Notes: generated from the letters alone by a model not told the origin. Positions 34,243 through 45,134 are shown, counted from the first letter of the stretch. The stretch is 64,000 nucleotides of DNA from Legionellaceae bacterium (GCA_029210265.1 JARGNP010000007.1:1-64000), one strand, 5' to 3'. Program-made: numbers and translations.

Positions 34243-37200
34243 TTAAGCTTTGCGCTTGCCGTACACGACGGTATAAACACACGGTACAAAAAATAACGTT
34301 GTAAACGTTGCCAAAATCAACCCCCCAATCACGGCTTTACCCAGCGGCGCATTGGTTGTATTGCTGAGCGACATAGGCGCCATTCCAATAATCATGGCAG
34401 CAGCTGTCATTAATACCGGTCGTATTCGAGCATATCCCGACTCTATCGCCGCTTTAATTGGATCCCCATGTGTATCCATACACTCACGTGCATGCGCTAC
34501 CACAAGAATCGAATTGGCCGTCCCGGTTCCTAAAGCCATAATAAGTCCCGTGAGTGCCGGAACGGATAAGTTCGTCCGCGTTAAAAATAAAAATAAAGAC
34601 GTACCTGCAATAGCCCCGACCAAGCCTGTAATAATAATAAAAGGGTCAAGCCACGATTGAAAATTAACGACGATGAGTAAATAAATTAAAACAATCGCAA
34701 ACACAAAGCCAACCATAAGTTCAACATACGCACTTTTCATGGCAACGGATTGACCGTGAACAGCTACACTCGCTTTTTGAGGCTTTTTGCCCATATTTTT
34801 TGAAATGACGGCTGAAACGTCTTTGAGCACACTCCCTAAAGCTCGGCCCTCGGCCGAAACATAAATATTAAAAAGTGGCATCACATCTTGATGAGAAATC
34901 ACACCTGGCGTCCCGACGGTTTTTACATCAGCAATATTTCCTGCAAGCTGAATGCTTTCTAAATTACTATCTGCCATTGTTTTTCTTACAGGTATAGAGA
35001 GTAATTTATCAACATTGTGCATAATAAATTGTGGTGTATACACATTAAAACGGTAAGCAATACCTGAGGTATGATTCAGCCAATATTGCTGGAAAAATTG
35101 CTGGCTTCCAGCCGTCGCCAAAATCATATTATACGCCACATCTTTTTCGGTTAAACCGACGTTCAAGCCAAAGGTTCTATCTGCGCTGGTTAATAAGGTC
35201 GGTGTTGTCAAAGTCTGTTGGACCGAAACATCGGTCGCGCCAGGTATGGCCCGGAATTTTTCCGCAAGCATTTTTGCGTATTCATAATTTTCTTCCATAT
35301 TATATCCCACGACATGAACATCAATCGGCGCAGGTGAACCAAAATTAATAATTTTTGCTGTTAAATCGGCGGGTTGGAACGTAAAAATGGTTCCGGGATA
35401 GCTAGCTTTCAGGCCTTTTCGTAAGATAGCACGGTACGTCCATACCGGTGATTCTTTGTTATGCAACGTAATGGTTAAGTCACAATCTTGTGAACCAATG
35501 GTTGGGGTGGGAATAAACGCTAAATTGTGAGGCCCTACGGGCAAGCCACAGTTGCTAATAATTTTTTCGACTTGCCCCGGTAATAATTTACGAATATCTC
35601 GTGATACATACGAAGCAATTTCCCCAGCCGTACCCACACGCGTCCCCAAAGGTGCACGCATATGCATTTGCAGGGTTCCTGACTTTATTTCTGGAAAAAA
35701 ATCTCGGCCGTTAATAAAAAAAAGTGTTGAAGCAAGTGCACAAAAAACTAAAAAATAAGTCATGAACGCACGACGATGCTGTATAAGTTTTTCTAAAAGA
35801 ATTTGATAAGCATCTCTAAAATTCTCAAATTTTTTCTCGAAACTCATCTGGAACTGCTGCAGGATGGCTAGAATTTTATACGATGATAAAGATTTTTCTG
35901 AAGTATCATGCTTTTCTAATAAATAATCAGCCATCGTTGGCACGAGCGTCACGGATAAAATAAACGAGGCGGCCATGGCAAACATAATAGATAATGCCAT
36001 CGGCTTAAATAGCCAGCCCGAAATACCAGTGATTCCAAACAAGGGCATCCAAGCCAAAGTAATGCATAGCGTTGCAACAAACATCGGAACGATGATTTGA
36101 TTAGCAGCATCAAGAATTGCGTCTTTGATGGGTTTGTTCAGAGCTAAATGCGAATGAATATTTTCGATCATGACCGTTGCATTATCGACCAGGATACCGA
36201 CGGCCAATGCCAACCCTCCTAAAGTCATCACGTTGATGGTCTCATGTGCTAACTGCAAGCCTATAATAGCCGTCAAAATAGATAGAGGTATAGATACGGA
36301 AATAATCAGGGTTGAGCGCCATGAGCCAATAAATAATAACACCACAAGGCCTGTTAGAAAGGTCGCGGTCAGCATTTCTTCAGCAACGTTACTAATAGAA
36401 TCTTTTACGAATTTAGACGCATCGTTGATAATACTTATTTTTACATCACTGGGTAGTGTCTGCTCTATTTTAGGAATGGCTTTTTTCACACCATCAACGA
36501 CCGAGAGCGTTGAAACCCCACTACTTTTCATGACAACCAACATAATGGCCTGTTTACCATCGACTAATACGGAGTTTTGCTGTGGCGCACCCGACAGCGA
36601 GGCATCCCCCACGTCTCTTAAAAAAACCGTTGCGCCGTTGACGGTTTTGATGGGCAGTTTATTAAAATCTTCGACTTTAAGCGGCGCCGCATTGTTTTTA
36701 ACCATCCATTGTATCGTATCAATTTTTTCGGAGCCGGCCGGTAGAATTAAATTTTGTTTTTGTAGCTTGGTCAGCACATCCAGTGCGGTCATGTTTTTCG
36801 CATACAATTTTTTAGGGTCGAGCGAGACCATGACTTGCTGCGTTGTTCCTCCATAAGGCAGCGGCAAAATAGCACCTCGAATAGTCACCAATTGAGGTCT
36901 TATTTTTGTAGTCGCTATATTATATAACTCGGCATGCGATAATTTATCGGAGGCCACTTCAAGCATCGCAACAGGTACGGATGATGCAGATAATTTTAAA
37001 ACCATAGGCGGCGATATATCTGGGGGTAAAATCTTCACAACGGTTTGCGATATCGCGGTAATCTCGGCTTCGGCCTTGGCGACGTCAACACCCGGTTGTA
37101 AAAATACTTTGATAATACTAATACCATAATAAGACTGGCTTTCGATGGATTTAACACCTTCCACCGTTCGGGTGATTGCACGTTCATGCAAAAACGTAAT

Positions 37201-37389
37201 ACGACCGGAAACATCACTCGGCAATAGCCCAGAATAGGACCAAACCACGGCGACAACAGGTATTTTTATATCAGGAAAAACATCCGTCGATGAAGTATAT
37301 ATCGATCGTAATCCCATAATCAGGATTAATATAGCAAGAACAACAAAAGTATATGGCCGCTGCAGCGCAATCTGTATGAGTTTTTTCAT
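34243..37389 (-). CDS. RND multidrug/solute efflux pump
   Basis: A 1048-residue inner-membrane pump with the two-fold RND layout: twelve helices and two large periplasmic loops. It begins KKLIQIALQRPYTFVVLAIL. Helix 4 reads LAVGILVDNATVMIEN, so only the first Asp (402) of the AcrB pair is present, with Asn403 at the second. Helix 10 reads GTGTANSILVV, with Ala958 where AcrB has the relay Lys. The helix 11 Arg (ARIRPVLMT) is kept. First gene of the operon, ahead of the adaptor and channel. Substrate unknown. Confidence 0.9.
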   Translation of the reverse strand: MKKLIQIALQRPYTFVVLAILILIMGLRSIYTSSTDVFPDIKIPVVAVVWSYSGLLPSDVSGRITFLHERAITRTVEGVKSIESQSYYGISIIKVFLQPGVDVAKAEAEITAISQTVVKILPPDISPPMVLKLSASSVPVAMLEVASDKLSHAELYNIATTKIRPQLVTIRGAILPLPYGGTTQQVMVSLDPKKLYAKNMTALDVLTKLQKQNLILPAGSEKIDTIQWMVKNNAAPLKVEDFNKLPIKTVNGATVFLRDVGDASLSGAPQQNSVLVDGKQAIMLVVMKSSGVSTLSVVDGVKKAIPKIEQTLPSDVKISIINDASKFVKDSISNVAEEMLTATFLTGLVVLLFIGSWRSTLIISVSIPLSILTAIIGLQLAHETINVMTLGGLALAVGILVDNATVMIENIHSHLALNKPIKDAILDAANQIIVPMFVATLCITLAWMPLFGITGISGWLFKPMALSIMFAMAASFILSVTLVPTMADYLLEKHDTSEKSLSSYKILAILQQFQMSFEKKFENFRDAYQILLEKLIQHRRAFMTYFLVFCALASTLFFINGRDFFPEIKSGTLQMHMRAPLGTRVGTAGEIASYVSRDIRKLLPGQVEKIISNCGLPVGPHNLAFIPTPTIGSQDCDLTITLHNKESPVWTYRAILRKGLKASYPGTIFTFQPADLTAKIINFGSPAPIDVHVVGYNMEENYEYAKMLAEKFRAIPGATDVSVQQTLTTPTLLTSADRTFGLNVGLTEKDVAYNMILATAGSQQFFQQYWLNHTSGIAYRFNVYTPQFIMHNVDKLLSIPVRKTMADSNLESIQLAGNIADVKTVGTPGVISHQDVMPLFNIYVSAEGRALGSVLKDVSAVISKNMGKKPQKASVAVHGQSVAMKSAYVELMVGFVFAIVLIYLLIVVNFQSWLDPFIIITGLVGAIAGTSLFLFLTRTNLSVPALTGLIMALGTGTANSILVVAHARECMDTHGDPIKAAIESGYARIRPVLMTAAAMIIGMAPMSLSNTTNAPLGKAVIGGLILATFTTLFFVPCVYTVVYGKRKA

Positions 37390-37743
37390 TAAAAACTAGC
37401 CTAACGTTTGTTTTTAACTAAAAATTTTTTCACTTGATAAATTAATCTATCATCCATGAGCTCTAAATGCGAATTTCAACGCATTTATTCGTCGTTAGCC
37501 CACGTACCCCGGCTTGGCCCCAAGAGGTGCTGGCTCAGGTGTGGTTTTGATTTTCCTTCTCCCGTGTGAGCGGGAGAAGGTGCCCGATAGGGCGGATGAG
37601 GGCTTGAACCCTTGCCTTGATAAGACCTCGAAATTCCTTCGCTCCGCTCGCAAAGACGAGGTTTTTAGCAAAATTACACTTTACAACAAAGCGAGCTTCT
37701 CTCAGAACTTGTCCGGGTGGCCCACCGTCACTTTAATATCTCG
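37390..37743. repeat. Intergenic block with dispersed-repeat-like sequence
   Basis: This 354-base gap holds no convincing gene. At 37555-37580 a perfect 10-bp stem (CCTTCTCCCG, 6-base loop, CGGGAGAAGG) is followed by TGCCCGATAGGGCGGATGAG. This resembles dispersed palindromic elements common in proteobacterial genomes. Further on, around 37635-37665, CCTTCGCTCCGCTCGCAAAG resembles another widespread intergenic element. The segment 37500-37545 is GC-richer than its surroundings. I read it as stacked small repeats, not coding. Confidence 0.6.
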
Positions 37744-38334
37744 CTAAGAACAATAAGAATGAGTCGATGTATTTTTAGGCTCAGGTTCATATTCATAATT
37801 AACGGTCCTTTTATCAAGCTCTTTCTCTTGCTTTAAAGCAGGAGCAAACGGACGTAGAGCATTCTGGTGCCATTTAGAATGCGTGTTAAAAAGCCCAAAA
37901 TTATAGCCGTAATCCTTCTGATTCGGTTCCCCAGGCACATCTTTCGCAAGATAACCGGAACATAGCGATGCGATAGAACGCGTAACAAACGTAACAACTG
38001 ATGCAGCAGCAAGCACAACATCCGATAGCATCAGAACAGCATGGACAAGCGTCTTCCCCAAAAGCCCAGTAGTGGCCGAGCGGTCAAAATATAATGAAGC
38101 AACTGCGAGAGCAATACTTTCGAGTAATCTCAGCGCGTCGTGCACTAAGTGAAGAAGATGATAAGCTGGACGAAACAGGGCCTTTTCATGAAAAGAAAAA
38201 TCATAGTAAGGTGTTGTGGACATCTGCCACTCAAGGCCGGGTAAACTTAACTCATTATCCTTGAGTCCTATAACTTGGGCACCACGTAAGTTTACATGCT
38301 CATTAAAAAAATTTTTACTAATTTGAAAGTTCAC
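37744..38334 (-). CDS. Unknown small membrane protein
   Basis: A 196-residue protein with two or three hydrophobic segments in the middle (LLESIALAVASLYF, LVHAVLMLSDVVLAAASVVTF). The N-terminal third is soluble and the C-terminal 60 residues are polar (KQEKELDKRTVNYEYEPEPK). GTG 38334 is preferred because GGAG lies five bases upstream; the frame stays open to 38403. No family is recognised. It lies just after nth and before the repeat-rich gap. Confidence 0.5.
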   Translation of the reverse strand: MNFQISKNFFNEHVNLRGAQVIGLKDNELSLPGLEWQMSTTPYYDFSFHEKALFRPAYHLLHLVHDALRLLESIALAVASLYFDRSATTGLLGKTLVHAVLMLSDVVLAAASVVTFVTRSIASLCSGYLAKDVPGEPNQKDYGYNFGLFNTHSKWHQNALRPFAPALKQEKELDKRTVNYEYEPEPKNTSTHSYCS

Positions 38335-38414
38335 CTTCACTCCAAGGGCGTAAATATGTGCGCACACAGTAACACACAAACACCCAAAGGTCAAATAAGG
38401 CACAGATTGAGAGT

Positions 38415-39044
38415 CTACGACTTATCTGGATAATCACATAAATCACGCACAGGACATTCAGCGCATTGAGGTTTACGAGCAGTACATATATATCGCCCGT
38501 GTAAAATCATCCAATGATGTGCGTCTTTAAGAAATTCAATCGGAATATTTTTAAGTAAGCCGTGTTCCACAGCAAGCGGTGTTTTTCCTTTGGCTAAGCC
38601 GGTACGATTAGCAACACGAAAGATATGTGTATCCACAGCCATGGTAGGCTCACCAAAGGCTGTATTAAGCACGACGTTTGCTGTTTTTCGGCCCACGCCT
38701 GGGAGCGCCTCTAGAGCCTCACGTGTACGTGGAACTTCACCATTATGGTACTTAACCAAAAGCTCACAAGCTTTAATAATATTTGCAGCTTTGCTATTAA
38801 ATAAACCTATTGTTTTAATATAATCTTTAAGTTGCTCTTCACCTAAGTTATAGATCGCTTCTGGCGTGTTTGCTACAGCAAATAAAGCAGGCGTTGCGAT
38901 ATTTACACGAACATCCGTCGTTTGCGCAGATAAAATAACAGCAATTAATAATTCAAAATCAGAATTATAATTAAGCTCGGTGGTAGGATGTGGATTTTTT
39001 TCTGAAAGTCGCTCAAAGAATTGGCGACGTGCTATGCGATTCAT
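38415..39044 (-). CDS. nth: Endonuclease III
   Basis: A 209-residue base-excision repair glycosylase/AP lyase for oxidised pyrimidines. The helix-hairpin-helix LPGVGRKTANVVL carries the catalytic Lys, and VDTHIFRVANRTGL the Asp. The 4Fe-4S site is CTARKPQCAECPVRDLC (C-x6-C-x2-C-x5-C). Its start codon directly follows the terminator of the ribosomal operon. Confidence 0.97.
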   Translation of the reverse strand: MNRIARRQFFERLSEKNPHPTTELNYNSDFELLIAVILSAQTTDVRVNIATPALFAVANTPEAIYNLGEEQLKDYIKTIGLFNSKAANIIKACELLVKYHNGEVPRTREALEALPGVGRKTANVVLNTAFGEPTMAVDTHIFRVANRTGLAKGKTPLAVEHGLLKNIPIEFLKDAHHWMILHGRYICTARKPQCAECPVRDLCDYPDKS

Positions 39045-39084
39045 AAAAAAAACGCGCTCATATTATAAAAACATGAAGCGCGTT
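39045..39084 (-). terminator. Rho-independent terminator of the rpoA-rplQ operon
   Basis: On the minus strand AACGCGCT and AGCGCGTT form an 8-bp GC-rich stem with an 18-base loop, followed by eight T residues that abut the nth ATG. It lies 32 bases after the rplQ stop and closes the long ribosomal transcript. Confidence 0.75.
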
Positions 39085-39116
39085 AATTTTTGAAGCCATG
39101 ATTCTAAAAGCCACTG

Positions 39117-39638
39117 TTATTTAGCAGCTTCTTTAGGATCTGACTTTTTAGCTTCTTTTTTCGTTTCTTTTGTTTCTTTAGTTGCTTTTGGTTTTTCTTC
39201 TGATTTTTCTTCTGATTTTTTAGCTTTTTTTGCTTTAGGAGCTTTCACTTCTTCAACAAAATCTTCTTCATCAGAAACTTCAGGTCGATCCATTAACTCA
39301 ACGATAGCCATTGGCGCATTATCACCATGACGAAAACCACATTTGAGCACACGAACATAGCCGCCTGGACGCTCTTGATAGCGTGGGCCTAATTCGTTGA
39401 ATAATTTACCAACAGAACTTTTTGAACGAAGTCTATCAAACACATAACGACGTGAAGCAACTGAATCAGATTTGCTTGCTGTAATCAATGGTTCAATATA
39501 ACGACGTAATTCTTTTGCTTTAGGTAGCGTTGTTTTGATTAACTCATGTTCAACCAAAGAATTACACATGTTCGAAAACATAGCTTTTCTATGACTGCTC
39601 GTTCGTCCAAAACCACGTCCAGTATGACGGTGACGCAT
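39117..39638 (-). CDS. rplQ: 50S ribosomal protein L17
   Basis: The first 120 residues are standard L17 ([39 protein letters not shown]). At 173 residues it is about 45 longer than the E. coli protein because of a low-complexity Lys/Glu tail ([17 protein letters not shown] and onward). Last gene of the alpha operon, 14 bases after rpoA. Confidence 0.97.
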   Translation of the reverse strand: MRHRHTGRGFGRTSSHRKAMFSNMCNSLVEHELIKTTLPKAKELRRYIEPLITASKSDSVASRRYVFDRLRSKSSVGKLFNELGPRYQERPGGYVRVLKCGFRHGDNAPMAIVELMDRPEVSDEEDFVEEVKAPKAKKAKKSEEKSEEKPKATKETKETKKEAKKSDPKEAAK

Positions 39639-39652
39639 GATGACAACTCCTA

Positions 39653-40651
39653 CTAATTACTCTCGCCGAGATTCTCAGGCGGCCAGTTCTCTAAATTAAT
39701 CCCCAGGGATAAGGTTCGAGAAGCCAACACGTCTTTAATTTCCGTGAGGGATTTTTTACCTAAGTTCGGGGTTTTTAATAATTCATTTTCGCTCTTTTGA
39801 ACCAGATCGCCAATGAAATAAATATTTTCTGCTTTCAAGCAATTTGCTGAACGAACCGTAAGTTCTAAGTCATCAACGGGACGAAGTAAAATCGGATCAA
39901 AACCATGCTGCTCGTTTGGATCAACAACCGCTTCTTCCAGGTTAATATCAACAAAGGCATTAAGCTGTCGCTGCAAAATATTTGCCGACAACCGAATTGC
40001 TTCTTCAGGATCTAACGTTCCATTCGTTTGCAATTCAATGGTTAACTTATCTAAATCAGTTCGATTTTCAACACGCGCATTATCAACAGAGTATGCCACT
40101 TTTTTGACAGGCGAATATGTATTCTCGATTTTAAGTTTACCCACTGCTTTCTCAGGCATTTCATCATCCAGATACGAAACAACCGCATCTGATGTATGAA
40201 ACCCAATGCCTTTATTAACCGTCAACGTCATGTCAAGCGAACCATGTTCATTCACATGAGCAATAACATGATCAGGATTAACCACTTCCATTCCGTGACT
40301 AACTTGAATGTCACCGGCTGTAACTTGGCAAGGACCTTTCTTACTCAAAGTAAGTGTCGCTTCTTCGCCAACATCCATACGCAAGGCAACATCTTTCAGG
40401 TTTAAAAGAATGTTGATCACATCTTCTTTAACACCTTCAAGCGTACTGTACTCATGCAAAACGCCATCAATAGTAACATCAGTGATGGCTGCACCCGGCA
40501 TAGACGAAATCAGGATGCGTCGCAACGCATTACCTAGTGTATGTCCAAAGCCACGCTCTAGCGGCTCAAGAACAATCCGACTATGATTGGGAGCATCAAA
40601 CTGCACTTTGAGCGCTTTTGGCGTCAACATGTCGTTAATGTCTATATACAT
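39653..40651 (-). CDS. rpoA: RNA polymerase alpha subunit
   Basis: A 332-residue alpha subunit. The N-terminal dimerisation domain has [20 protein letters not shown]. The C-terminal domain has [18 protein letters not shown] and [17 protein letters not shown], which contact UP elements and activators. The sequence reads very like Legionella RpoA, supporting the lineage call. Between rpsD and rplQ, as usual. Confidence 0.98.
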   Translation of the reverse strand: MYIDINDMLTPKALKVQFDAPNHSRIVLEPLERGFGHTLGNALRRILISSMPGAAITDVTIDGVLHEYSTLEGVKEDVINILLNLKDVALRMDVGEEATLTLSKKGPCQVTAGDIQVSHGMEVVNPDHVIAHVNEHGSLDMTLTVNKGIGFHTSDAVVSYLDDEMPEKAVGKLKIENTYSPVKKVAYSVDNARVENRTDLDKLTIELQTNGTLDPEEAIRLSANILQRQLNAFVDINLEEAVVDPNEQHGFDPILLRPVDDLELTVRSANCLKAENIYFIGDLVQKSENELLKTPNLGKKSLTEIKDVLASRTLSLGINLENWPPENLGESN

Positions 40652-40671
40652 TAGGCTCTATGCCTCCCAGT

Positions 40672-41292
40672 TTACTTGGAGTAAAGTTCAACTACCAAGC
40701 TAATATTAAAATCAGCCGGCAAGTCACTTATCGTTGGCAAGGTAACAAACGTACCTTTGAACGTCGCTGACTCCACCGCAATCCAAGTACATGGGGCACG
40801 TTGCTCAGACAAACCTAAAGCAGCCTGAATACGACCTTGTGCACGTGATTTTTGACGAACAGCAACAACATCACCAGCTTTCACTAAGAAAGAAGCAATA
40901 TTAACGACTTGATCGTTAACCATAATTGCTTTGTGAGAAACCAATTGACGAGCTTCAGCTCGTGTACTTGCAAAGCCCATGCGGAAAACCACATTATCAA
41001 GGCGACGCTCTAAAAGAGACATCAAGTTTTCACCTGTTGAACCTTTTTGATGCGCTGCAAGCTTATAATAATTACGGAATTGCTTTTCAAGAACGCCATA
41101 ATAACGTCTTATTTTTTGCTTTTCACGTAACTGAATGCCGTAGTTAGACAAACGAGGACGTTTATCCCCATGTTGCCCAGGCTGCTTTTCAGACTTACAT
41201 TTAGATTTGTGATCTCTAACACCACTCTTGAGAAGTAAATCAACACCTTCTCGGCGAGAGAGCCTACTTTTTGGACCAAGATATCTTGCCAT
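40672..41292 (-). CDS. rpsD: 30S ribosomal protein S4
   Basis: A 206-residue S4, primary 16S rRNA binder and, in E. coli, translational repressor of the alpha operon. It starts [20 protein letters not shown] and has the S4 fold segment [20 protein letters not shown]. Length and motifs are normal. Confidence 0.98.
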   Translation of the reverse strand: MARYLGPKSRLSRREGVDLLLKSGVRDHKSKCKSEKQPGQHGDKRPRLSNYGIQLREKQKIRRYYGVLEKQFRNYYKLAAHQKGSTGENLMSLLERRLDNVVFRMGFASTRAEARQLVSHKAIMVNDQVVNIASFLVKAGDVVAVRQKSRAQGRIQAALGLSEQRAPCTWIAVESATFKGTFVTLPTISDLPADFNISLVVELYSK

Positions 41293-41307
41293 AAATTACT
41301 CCGAACC

Positions 41308-41706
41308 TTACACGCGACGTTTTTTAGGGGGCTTACAGCCGTTATGAGGTATACCCGTCACGTCAGTAATTTCTACAATTTTAAATTCCTGGGAAATCAG
41401 TTCTCGAATCGTTGATTCACGACCCGGCCCTGGACCATGGACAAAAACAGCAACAGACTTCATGCCGTACTCTTTTGCAACAGCCGAAGCTCGCTCCGTC
41501 GCAATTTGAGCTGCATAAGGCGTACTTTTACGTGAGCCACGGAAACCAGAACCACCGGAGGTTGCCCAACACAAAGCATTACCTTGACGATCGGTAAACG
41601 TTACAATCGTGTTATTAAACGAGGCATGTACATGAACAATCCCGTCTGAAACAACGCGTTTCGTTTTCTTCCGACCTTTTTGTTGTTTTGACTTATTAAT
41701 AGCCAT
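41308..41706 (-). CDS. rpsK: 30S ribosomal protein S11
   Basis: A 132-residue S11 of the platform. Signatures are [38 protein letters not shown] and the C-terminal [18 protein letters not shown]. It lies between rpsM and rpsD. Confidence 0.98.
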   Translation of the reverse strand: MAINKSKQQKGRKKTKRVVSDGIVHVHASFNNTIVTFTDRQGNALCWATSGGSGFRGSRKSTPYAAQIATERASAVAKEYGMKSVAVFVHGPGPGRESTIRELISQEFKIVEITDVTGIPHNGCKPPKKRRV

Positions 41707-41742
41707 TATAATTTCCTACATGAAAAATCAAAAAATCGTTCT

Positions 41743-42087
41743 CTATTTACGACGCCCTTTTCGGGTACGCGCATTAGTTTTTGTTCGCTGTCCGCGAAGC
41801 GGCAAACCACGCCGATGCCGAAGACCCCGATAACAACCAAGATCCATCAATCGCTTGATATTAATGGTAACCATACGGCGAAGATCGCCTTCTACGGTCA
41901 TATTACCAAGTTCCGTCCGCAACAGATCAAGTTCAGCATCAGTCAACTGAGATACCTTTGTTGAAGGTTCTATATTAAGCTGCTGACAGAGCTTTCTTGA
42001 GCTTGAGTTTCCAACTCCATAAACTGAAGTTAGTGCAATCACCACATGTTTGTGATCTGCAATGTTCACACCTGCTATACGTGCCAT
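41743..42087 (-). CDS. rpsM: 30S ribosomal protein S13
   Basis: A 114-residue S13 of the small-subunit head. It starts [19 protein letters not shown] and ends with the basic [17 protein letters not shown] segment that reaches the tRNAs. First gene of the alpha operon; a candidate promoter lies in its leader. Confidence 0.98.
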   Translation of the reverse strand: MARIAGVNIADHKHVVIALTSVYGVGNSSSRKLCQQLNIEPSTKVSQLTDAELDLLRTELGNMTVEGDLRRMVTINIKRLMDLGCYRGLRHRRGLPLRGQRTKTNARTRKGRRK

Positions 42088-42130
42088 TCATCTCTCCGAA
42101 CACTATTACGTTTCTGCTAAAAATAGACAG

Positions 42131-42159
42131 AAGATACTCGTCTCACACACTAAAATCAA
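42131..42159 (-). promoter_or_regulatory. Candidate alpha-operon promoter
   Basis: On the minus strand TTGATT (-35), a 17-base spacer and TATCTT (-10) lie in the rpmJ-rpsM gap, 44 bases before the rpsM start. E. coli has its alpha-operon promoter and S4-binding leader near this place. The match is moderate (four of six each). Confidence 0.5.
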
Positions 42160-42166
42160 GTCGTGC

Positions 42167-42280
42167 TCAACCTTGCCTTTGTTTATGTCGTGCTTCTTTA
42201 CAAATCACCCTAACGGCACCGTGCCGTTTAATGACTTTACAGTTACGACACATGGGTTTCACTGATGCTCTTACTTTCAT
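42167..42280 (-). CDS. rpmJ: 50S ribosomal protein L36
   Basis: A 37-residue L36 read directly from the sequence: [20 protein letters not shown] at the start and [13 protein letters not shown] at the end. It is the zinc-binding form (C-x2-C, then C and H). It lies between secY and rpsM, the standard position, and is short enough to be missed by length cut-offs. Confidence 0.95.
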   Translation of the reverse strand: MKVRASVKPMCRNCKVIKRHGAVRVICKEARHKQRQG

Positions 42281-42298
42281 TACTTACTCCGATATTAA

Positions 42299-43633
42299 TC
42301 ACAACAGGCCAGGCATTTTTGTTCCTTTGACATTATTTTTTTTCATCAAAGAATCATACTGCCCTGCCATCAAATGAGCCTGAACTTGCGCCACAAAATC
42401 CATGATAACCACCACAATAATTAATAGCGATGTACCACCAAAATAAAAAGGCACATGCCATGCGTACATTAAAAGCTGTGGTAACAAACAAACCAACACC
42501 AAATAGAGTGCCCCTACCAAAGTCAGGCGCGTCATAATAGCATCAATATAACGCGTTGTCTGCTCCCCAGGACGAATACCTGGAATATAAGCACCTGACT
42601 TCTTAAGATTATCCGCCGTATCCTTAGGATTAAAGACGAGCGCGGTATAGAAAAAAGCAAAAAACAAAATAGCTGCCGCATATACAATTAGGTATAACGG
42701 TTGGCCCGGTGAAAGCGCCATGCCAATATCAGCCAACCAATCCATTCCCTTGCCTCGAGCAAAAAACTGAGCAACAGTTGCAGGAATAAGGATAATGCTT
42801 GATGCAAAAATAGGTGGTATAACACCTGCCATGTTCATTTTTAGTGGCAAATGACTGGTTTGAGCGGCATATACTTTTTTACCTTGTGTTCGCTGCGCAT
42901 AGTTAACACGTATACGACGTTGGCCACGCTCAACAAAAACAACAAATCCAGTAACAACCGCAACGATAACTGCAATTAATATTAAGGTTAGTGGTTGCAT
43001 TTGCCCTTCACGAACCTGTTGAAAAACTGACGCAATCGCATTAGGAATATTTGAAACAATACCTGAAAAGATAATCAGTGAAATACCGTTCCCAACTCCC
43101 TTCTCGGTTATTTGCTCGCCAAGCCACATCAAAAACATGGTCCCAGTGACAAGCGTTATAACAGCCGTTAAATAAAAGGGCATATCGGCAGCTAATGCAA
43201 TATGCTGACCCGCTAACCATCGCGCCATTCCAAACGACTGAAAGATAGAGAGTACAAGTGTAAAATAACGAGTATATTGATTTATTTTACGCCGTCCTGA
43301 CTCGCCTTCTTTTTTTAACTGCTCTAACGCAGGAAGCACCATTGAAAAAAGCTGCATCACAATCGATGCCGTAATATACGGCATAATACCAATGGCAAAT
43401 ACGGTTACGCGTGAAAGTGCTCCACCCGAAAACATATTAAACAAACCAAAGATCGTGTTTTGCTGTTCAGAAAAGAAGTTCGCTAGCTTCTGAGGATCAA
43501 GCCCGGGCACAGGAATATGCGCGCCTAAACGATAAACCAAAATAGCTACCAAAACGAAGAGAAGCCGAACCTTTAACTCAGCTAACCCTCCGCTTGCTCC
43601 GCCTTCTGAACGCTTTTGATGCTTATTACTCAT
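42299..43633 (-). CDS. secY: Protein translocase subunit SecY
   Basis: A 444-residue ten-helix channel subunit of the Sec translocon. Signatures include [14 protein letters not shown] near the start, [14 protein letters not shown], and [20 protein letters not shown] in the cytosolic loop. It overlaps rplO by four bases. Normal length. Confidence 0.98.
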   Translation of the reverse strand: MSNKHQKRSEGGASGGLAELKVRLLFVLVAILVYRLGAHIPVPGLDPQKLANFFSEQQNTIFGLFNMFSGGALSRVTVFAIGIMPYITASIVMQLFSMVLPALEQLKKEGESGRRKINQYTRYFTLVLSIFQSFGMARWLAGQHIALAADMPFYLTAVITLVTGTMFLMWLGEQITEKGVGNGISLIIFSGIVSNIPNAIASVFQQVREGQMQPLTLILIAVIVAVVTGFVVFVERGQRRIRVNYAQRTQGKKVYAAQTSHLPLKMNMAGVIPPIFASSIILIPATVAQFFARGKGMDWLADIGMALSPGQPLYLIVYAAAILFFAFFYTALVFNPKDTADNLKKSGAYIPGIRPGEQTTRYIDAIMTRLTLVGALYLVLVCLLPQLLMYAWHVPFYFGGTSLLIIVVVIMDFVAQVQAHLMAGQYDSLMKKNNVKGTKMPGLL

Positions 43634-44064
43634 GCGTCGACGCTTCCACCCAGAGCTTCAATTGCTTCTCGAGCACCTTTAGTTGCTCGCAAGCCTTTAA
43701 CGACAACTTTTTTAGTTAACTCACCAGACAAGATGATTTTTACATCTCGAATAGAGTTATTAATCAAGCCCGCTTCTCGAAGGGATTGCAAATCAACCAC
43801 ATCAGCACTTACTTTAGAAAGCTCTGACAATGTAATTTGATCAACAGTACGACCCACGCGTGAGGTAAAACCAAGCTTAGGAAGACGGCGCTGAATCGGC
43901 ATTTGGCCACCTTCAAACTGGATTTTATGATATCCACCTGAACGTGCTTTTTGACCCTTATGTCCGCGACCACATGTTTTACCAAAACCAGAACCAATAC
44001 CACGACCAACACGCGTTGCGTCAGGTTTAGAACCTGGATTTGGAGCTAATGTATTAAGCTTCAT
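43630..44064 (-). CDS. rplO: 50S ribosomal protein L15
   Basis: A 144-residue L15. The glycine-rich N-terminus is present ([36 protein letters not shown]) and the C-terminal fold ends [18 protein letters not shown]. Its start overlaps the rpmD stop by one base. Confidence 0.98.
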   Translation of the reverse strand: MKLNTLAPNPGSKPDATRVGRGIGSGFGKTCGRGHKGQKARSGGYHKIQFEGGQMPIQRRLPKLGFTSRVGRTVDQITLSELSKVSADVVDLQSLREAGLINNSIRDVKIILSGELTKKVVVKGLRATKGAREAIEALGGSVDA

Positions 44065-44249
44065 TAGATGCTCTCCTCAATGCTCAACAGATAGCTCACT
44101 TGATTTACCAAGCCACGAATAGCTGGAATATCACGATGCACAACTGTACTATTTATTCGTTTGAGGCCAAGCTGTTTTGCAATAAGTACATGCTTTGGCA
44201 AACGACCAATAAGACTTTTAACTAAGGTAATTTTAATTTCTTTATCCAT
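44064..44249 (-). CDS. rpmD: 50S ribosomal protein L30
   Basis: A 61-residue L30 with [20 protein letters not shown] and [20 protein letters not shown]. It lies in the conserved spc order between rpsE and rplO. Confidence 0.97.
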   Translation of the reverse strand: MDKEIKITLVKSLIGRLPKHVLIAKQLGLKRINSTVVHRDIPAIRGLVNQVSYLLSIEESI

Positions 44250-44251
44250 GA

Positions 44252-44758
44252 TTACTCAGCCACCACTTCTTCAACAGTTTTACCACGTTTAGCAGCCACA
44301 TAATCTGGTGTGCCAATACGCATTAAAGCACCAATGGTTGCACGAATAACGTTCGTTGGATTCGTTGATCCCATGCTTTTAGCAAGGATATCTTGAACAC
44401 CAAGCACATCAAGAACGGCTCGCATTGCACCACCGGCAATAACACCAGTACCTTCACTAGCAGGCTTCATAAATACTTTTGAAGCACCAAAGGTCCACGT
44501 AATGGTATGGTAAATTGTCTTTCCAGAAAGTGGAATATAAACCATATTTTTCCGTGCTTGGTCCATTGCTTTTTGAATTGCAATAGGAACTTCACGTGCT
44601 TTACCACGACCGTAGCCAATTTTACCTTTACCGTCACCAACAACCACAAGGGCTGCAAAACCAAAAACACGTCCACCTTTAACTACTTTAGCTGTACGTG
44701 CGACAGAAACGAGTTTTTCTTGGTAACCGTCTGTTTTTGCTGAATCATCAAATGCCAT
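44252..44758 (-). CDS. rpsE: 30S ribosomal protein S5
   Basis: A 168-residue S5, involved in decoding fidelity. The double-stranded RNA-binding part has [20 protein letters not shown] and [16 protein letters not shown]. The C-terminal fold has [20 protein letters not shown]. Normal length. Confidence 0.98.
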   Translation of the reverse strand: MAFDDSAKTDGYQEKLVSVARTAKVVKGGRVFGFAALVVVGDGKGKIGYGRGKAREVPIAIQKAMDQARKNMVYIPLSGKTIYHTITWTFGASKVFMKPASEGTGVIAGGAMRAVLDVLGVQDILAKSMGSTNPTNVIRATIGALMRIGTPDYVAAKRGKTVEEVVAE

Positions 44759-44767
44759 AACTGTTCC

Positions 44768-45124
44768 TTAAAAATCCAATGCCTCACGAGCACCTTTAGC
44801 TAAAGATGCCACTCGACCATGGTATTTATAACCCGAACGGTCGAAAGCAACTTGTGAAATACCTTGCTCTTTAGCGCGTTGACCGATCATTTGACCGACC
44901 TGAAAAGCACGCTCTGTTTTTGTGCCACTTAACGTATCTCTTACTGCCTTCTCAATACTTGAGCAAGACACTAATACACGGTCACCTTTTGGTTCAGAAA
45001 CCATAATTTGAGCATAAATTTGAGAAGCACTTCGTTGAACAACCAAACGAGGTCGCCCAGATCGGCTAATCACTACTTTTGTTTTTGAACCCCGGCGGAT
45101 TCGAGCTTGCTGTTTAGTTGCCAT
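44768..45124 (-). CDS. rplR: 50S ribosomal protein L18
   Basis: A 118-residue L18 that binds 5S rRNA. Motifs are GRPRLVVQRSASQIYAQIM and VAFDRSGYKYHGRVASLAKG, ending AREALDF. Confidence 0.98.
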   Translation of the reverse strand: MATKQQARIRRGSKTKVVISRSGRPRLVVQRSASQIYAQIMVSEPKGDRVLVSCSSIEKAVRDTLSGTKTERAFQVGQMIGQRAKEQGISQVAFDRSGYKYHGRVASLAKGAREALDF

Positions 45125-45134
45125 CAGTCATACC

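Noticed and set aside
37514-37747. 77-codon open frame in the gap after the RND operon
   Set aside because: It runs through the dispersed repeats, has no ribosome-binding site and no recognisable protein features.
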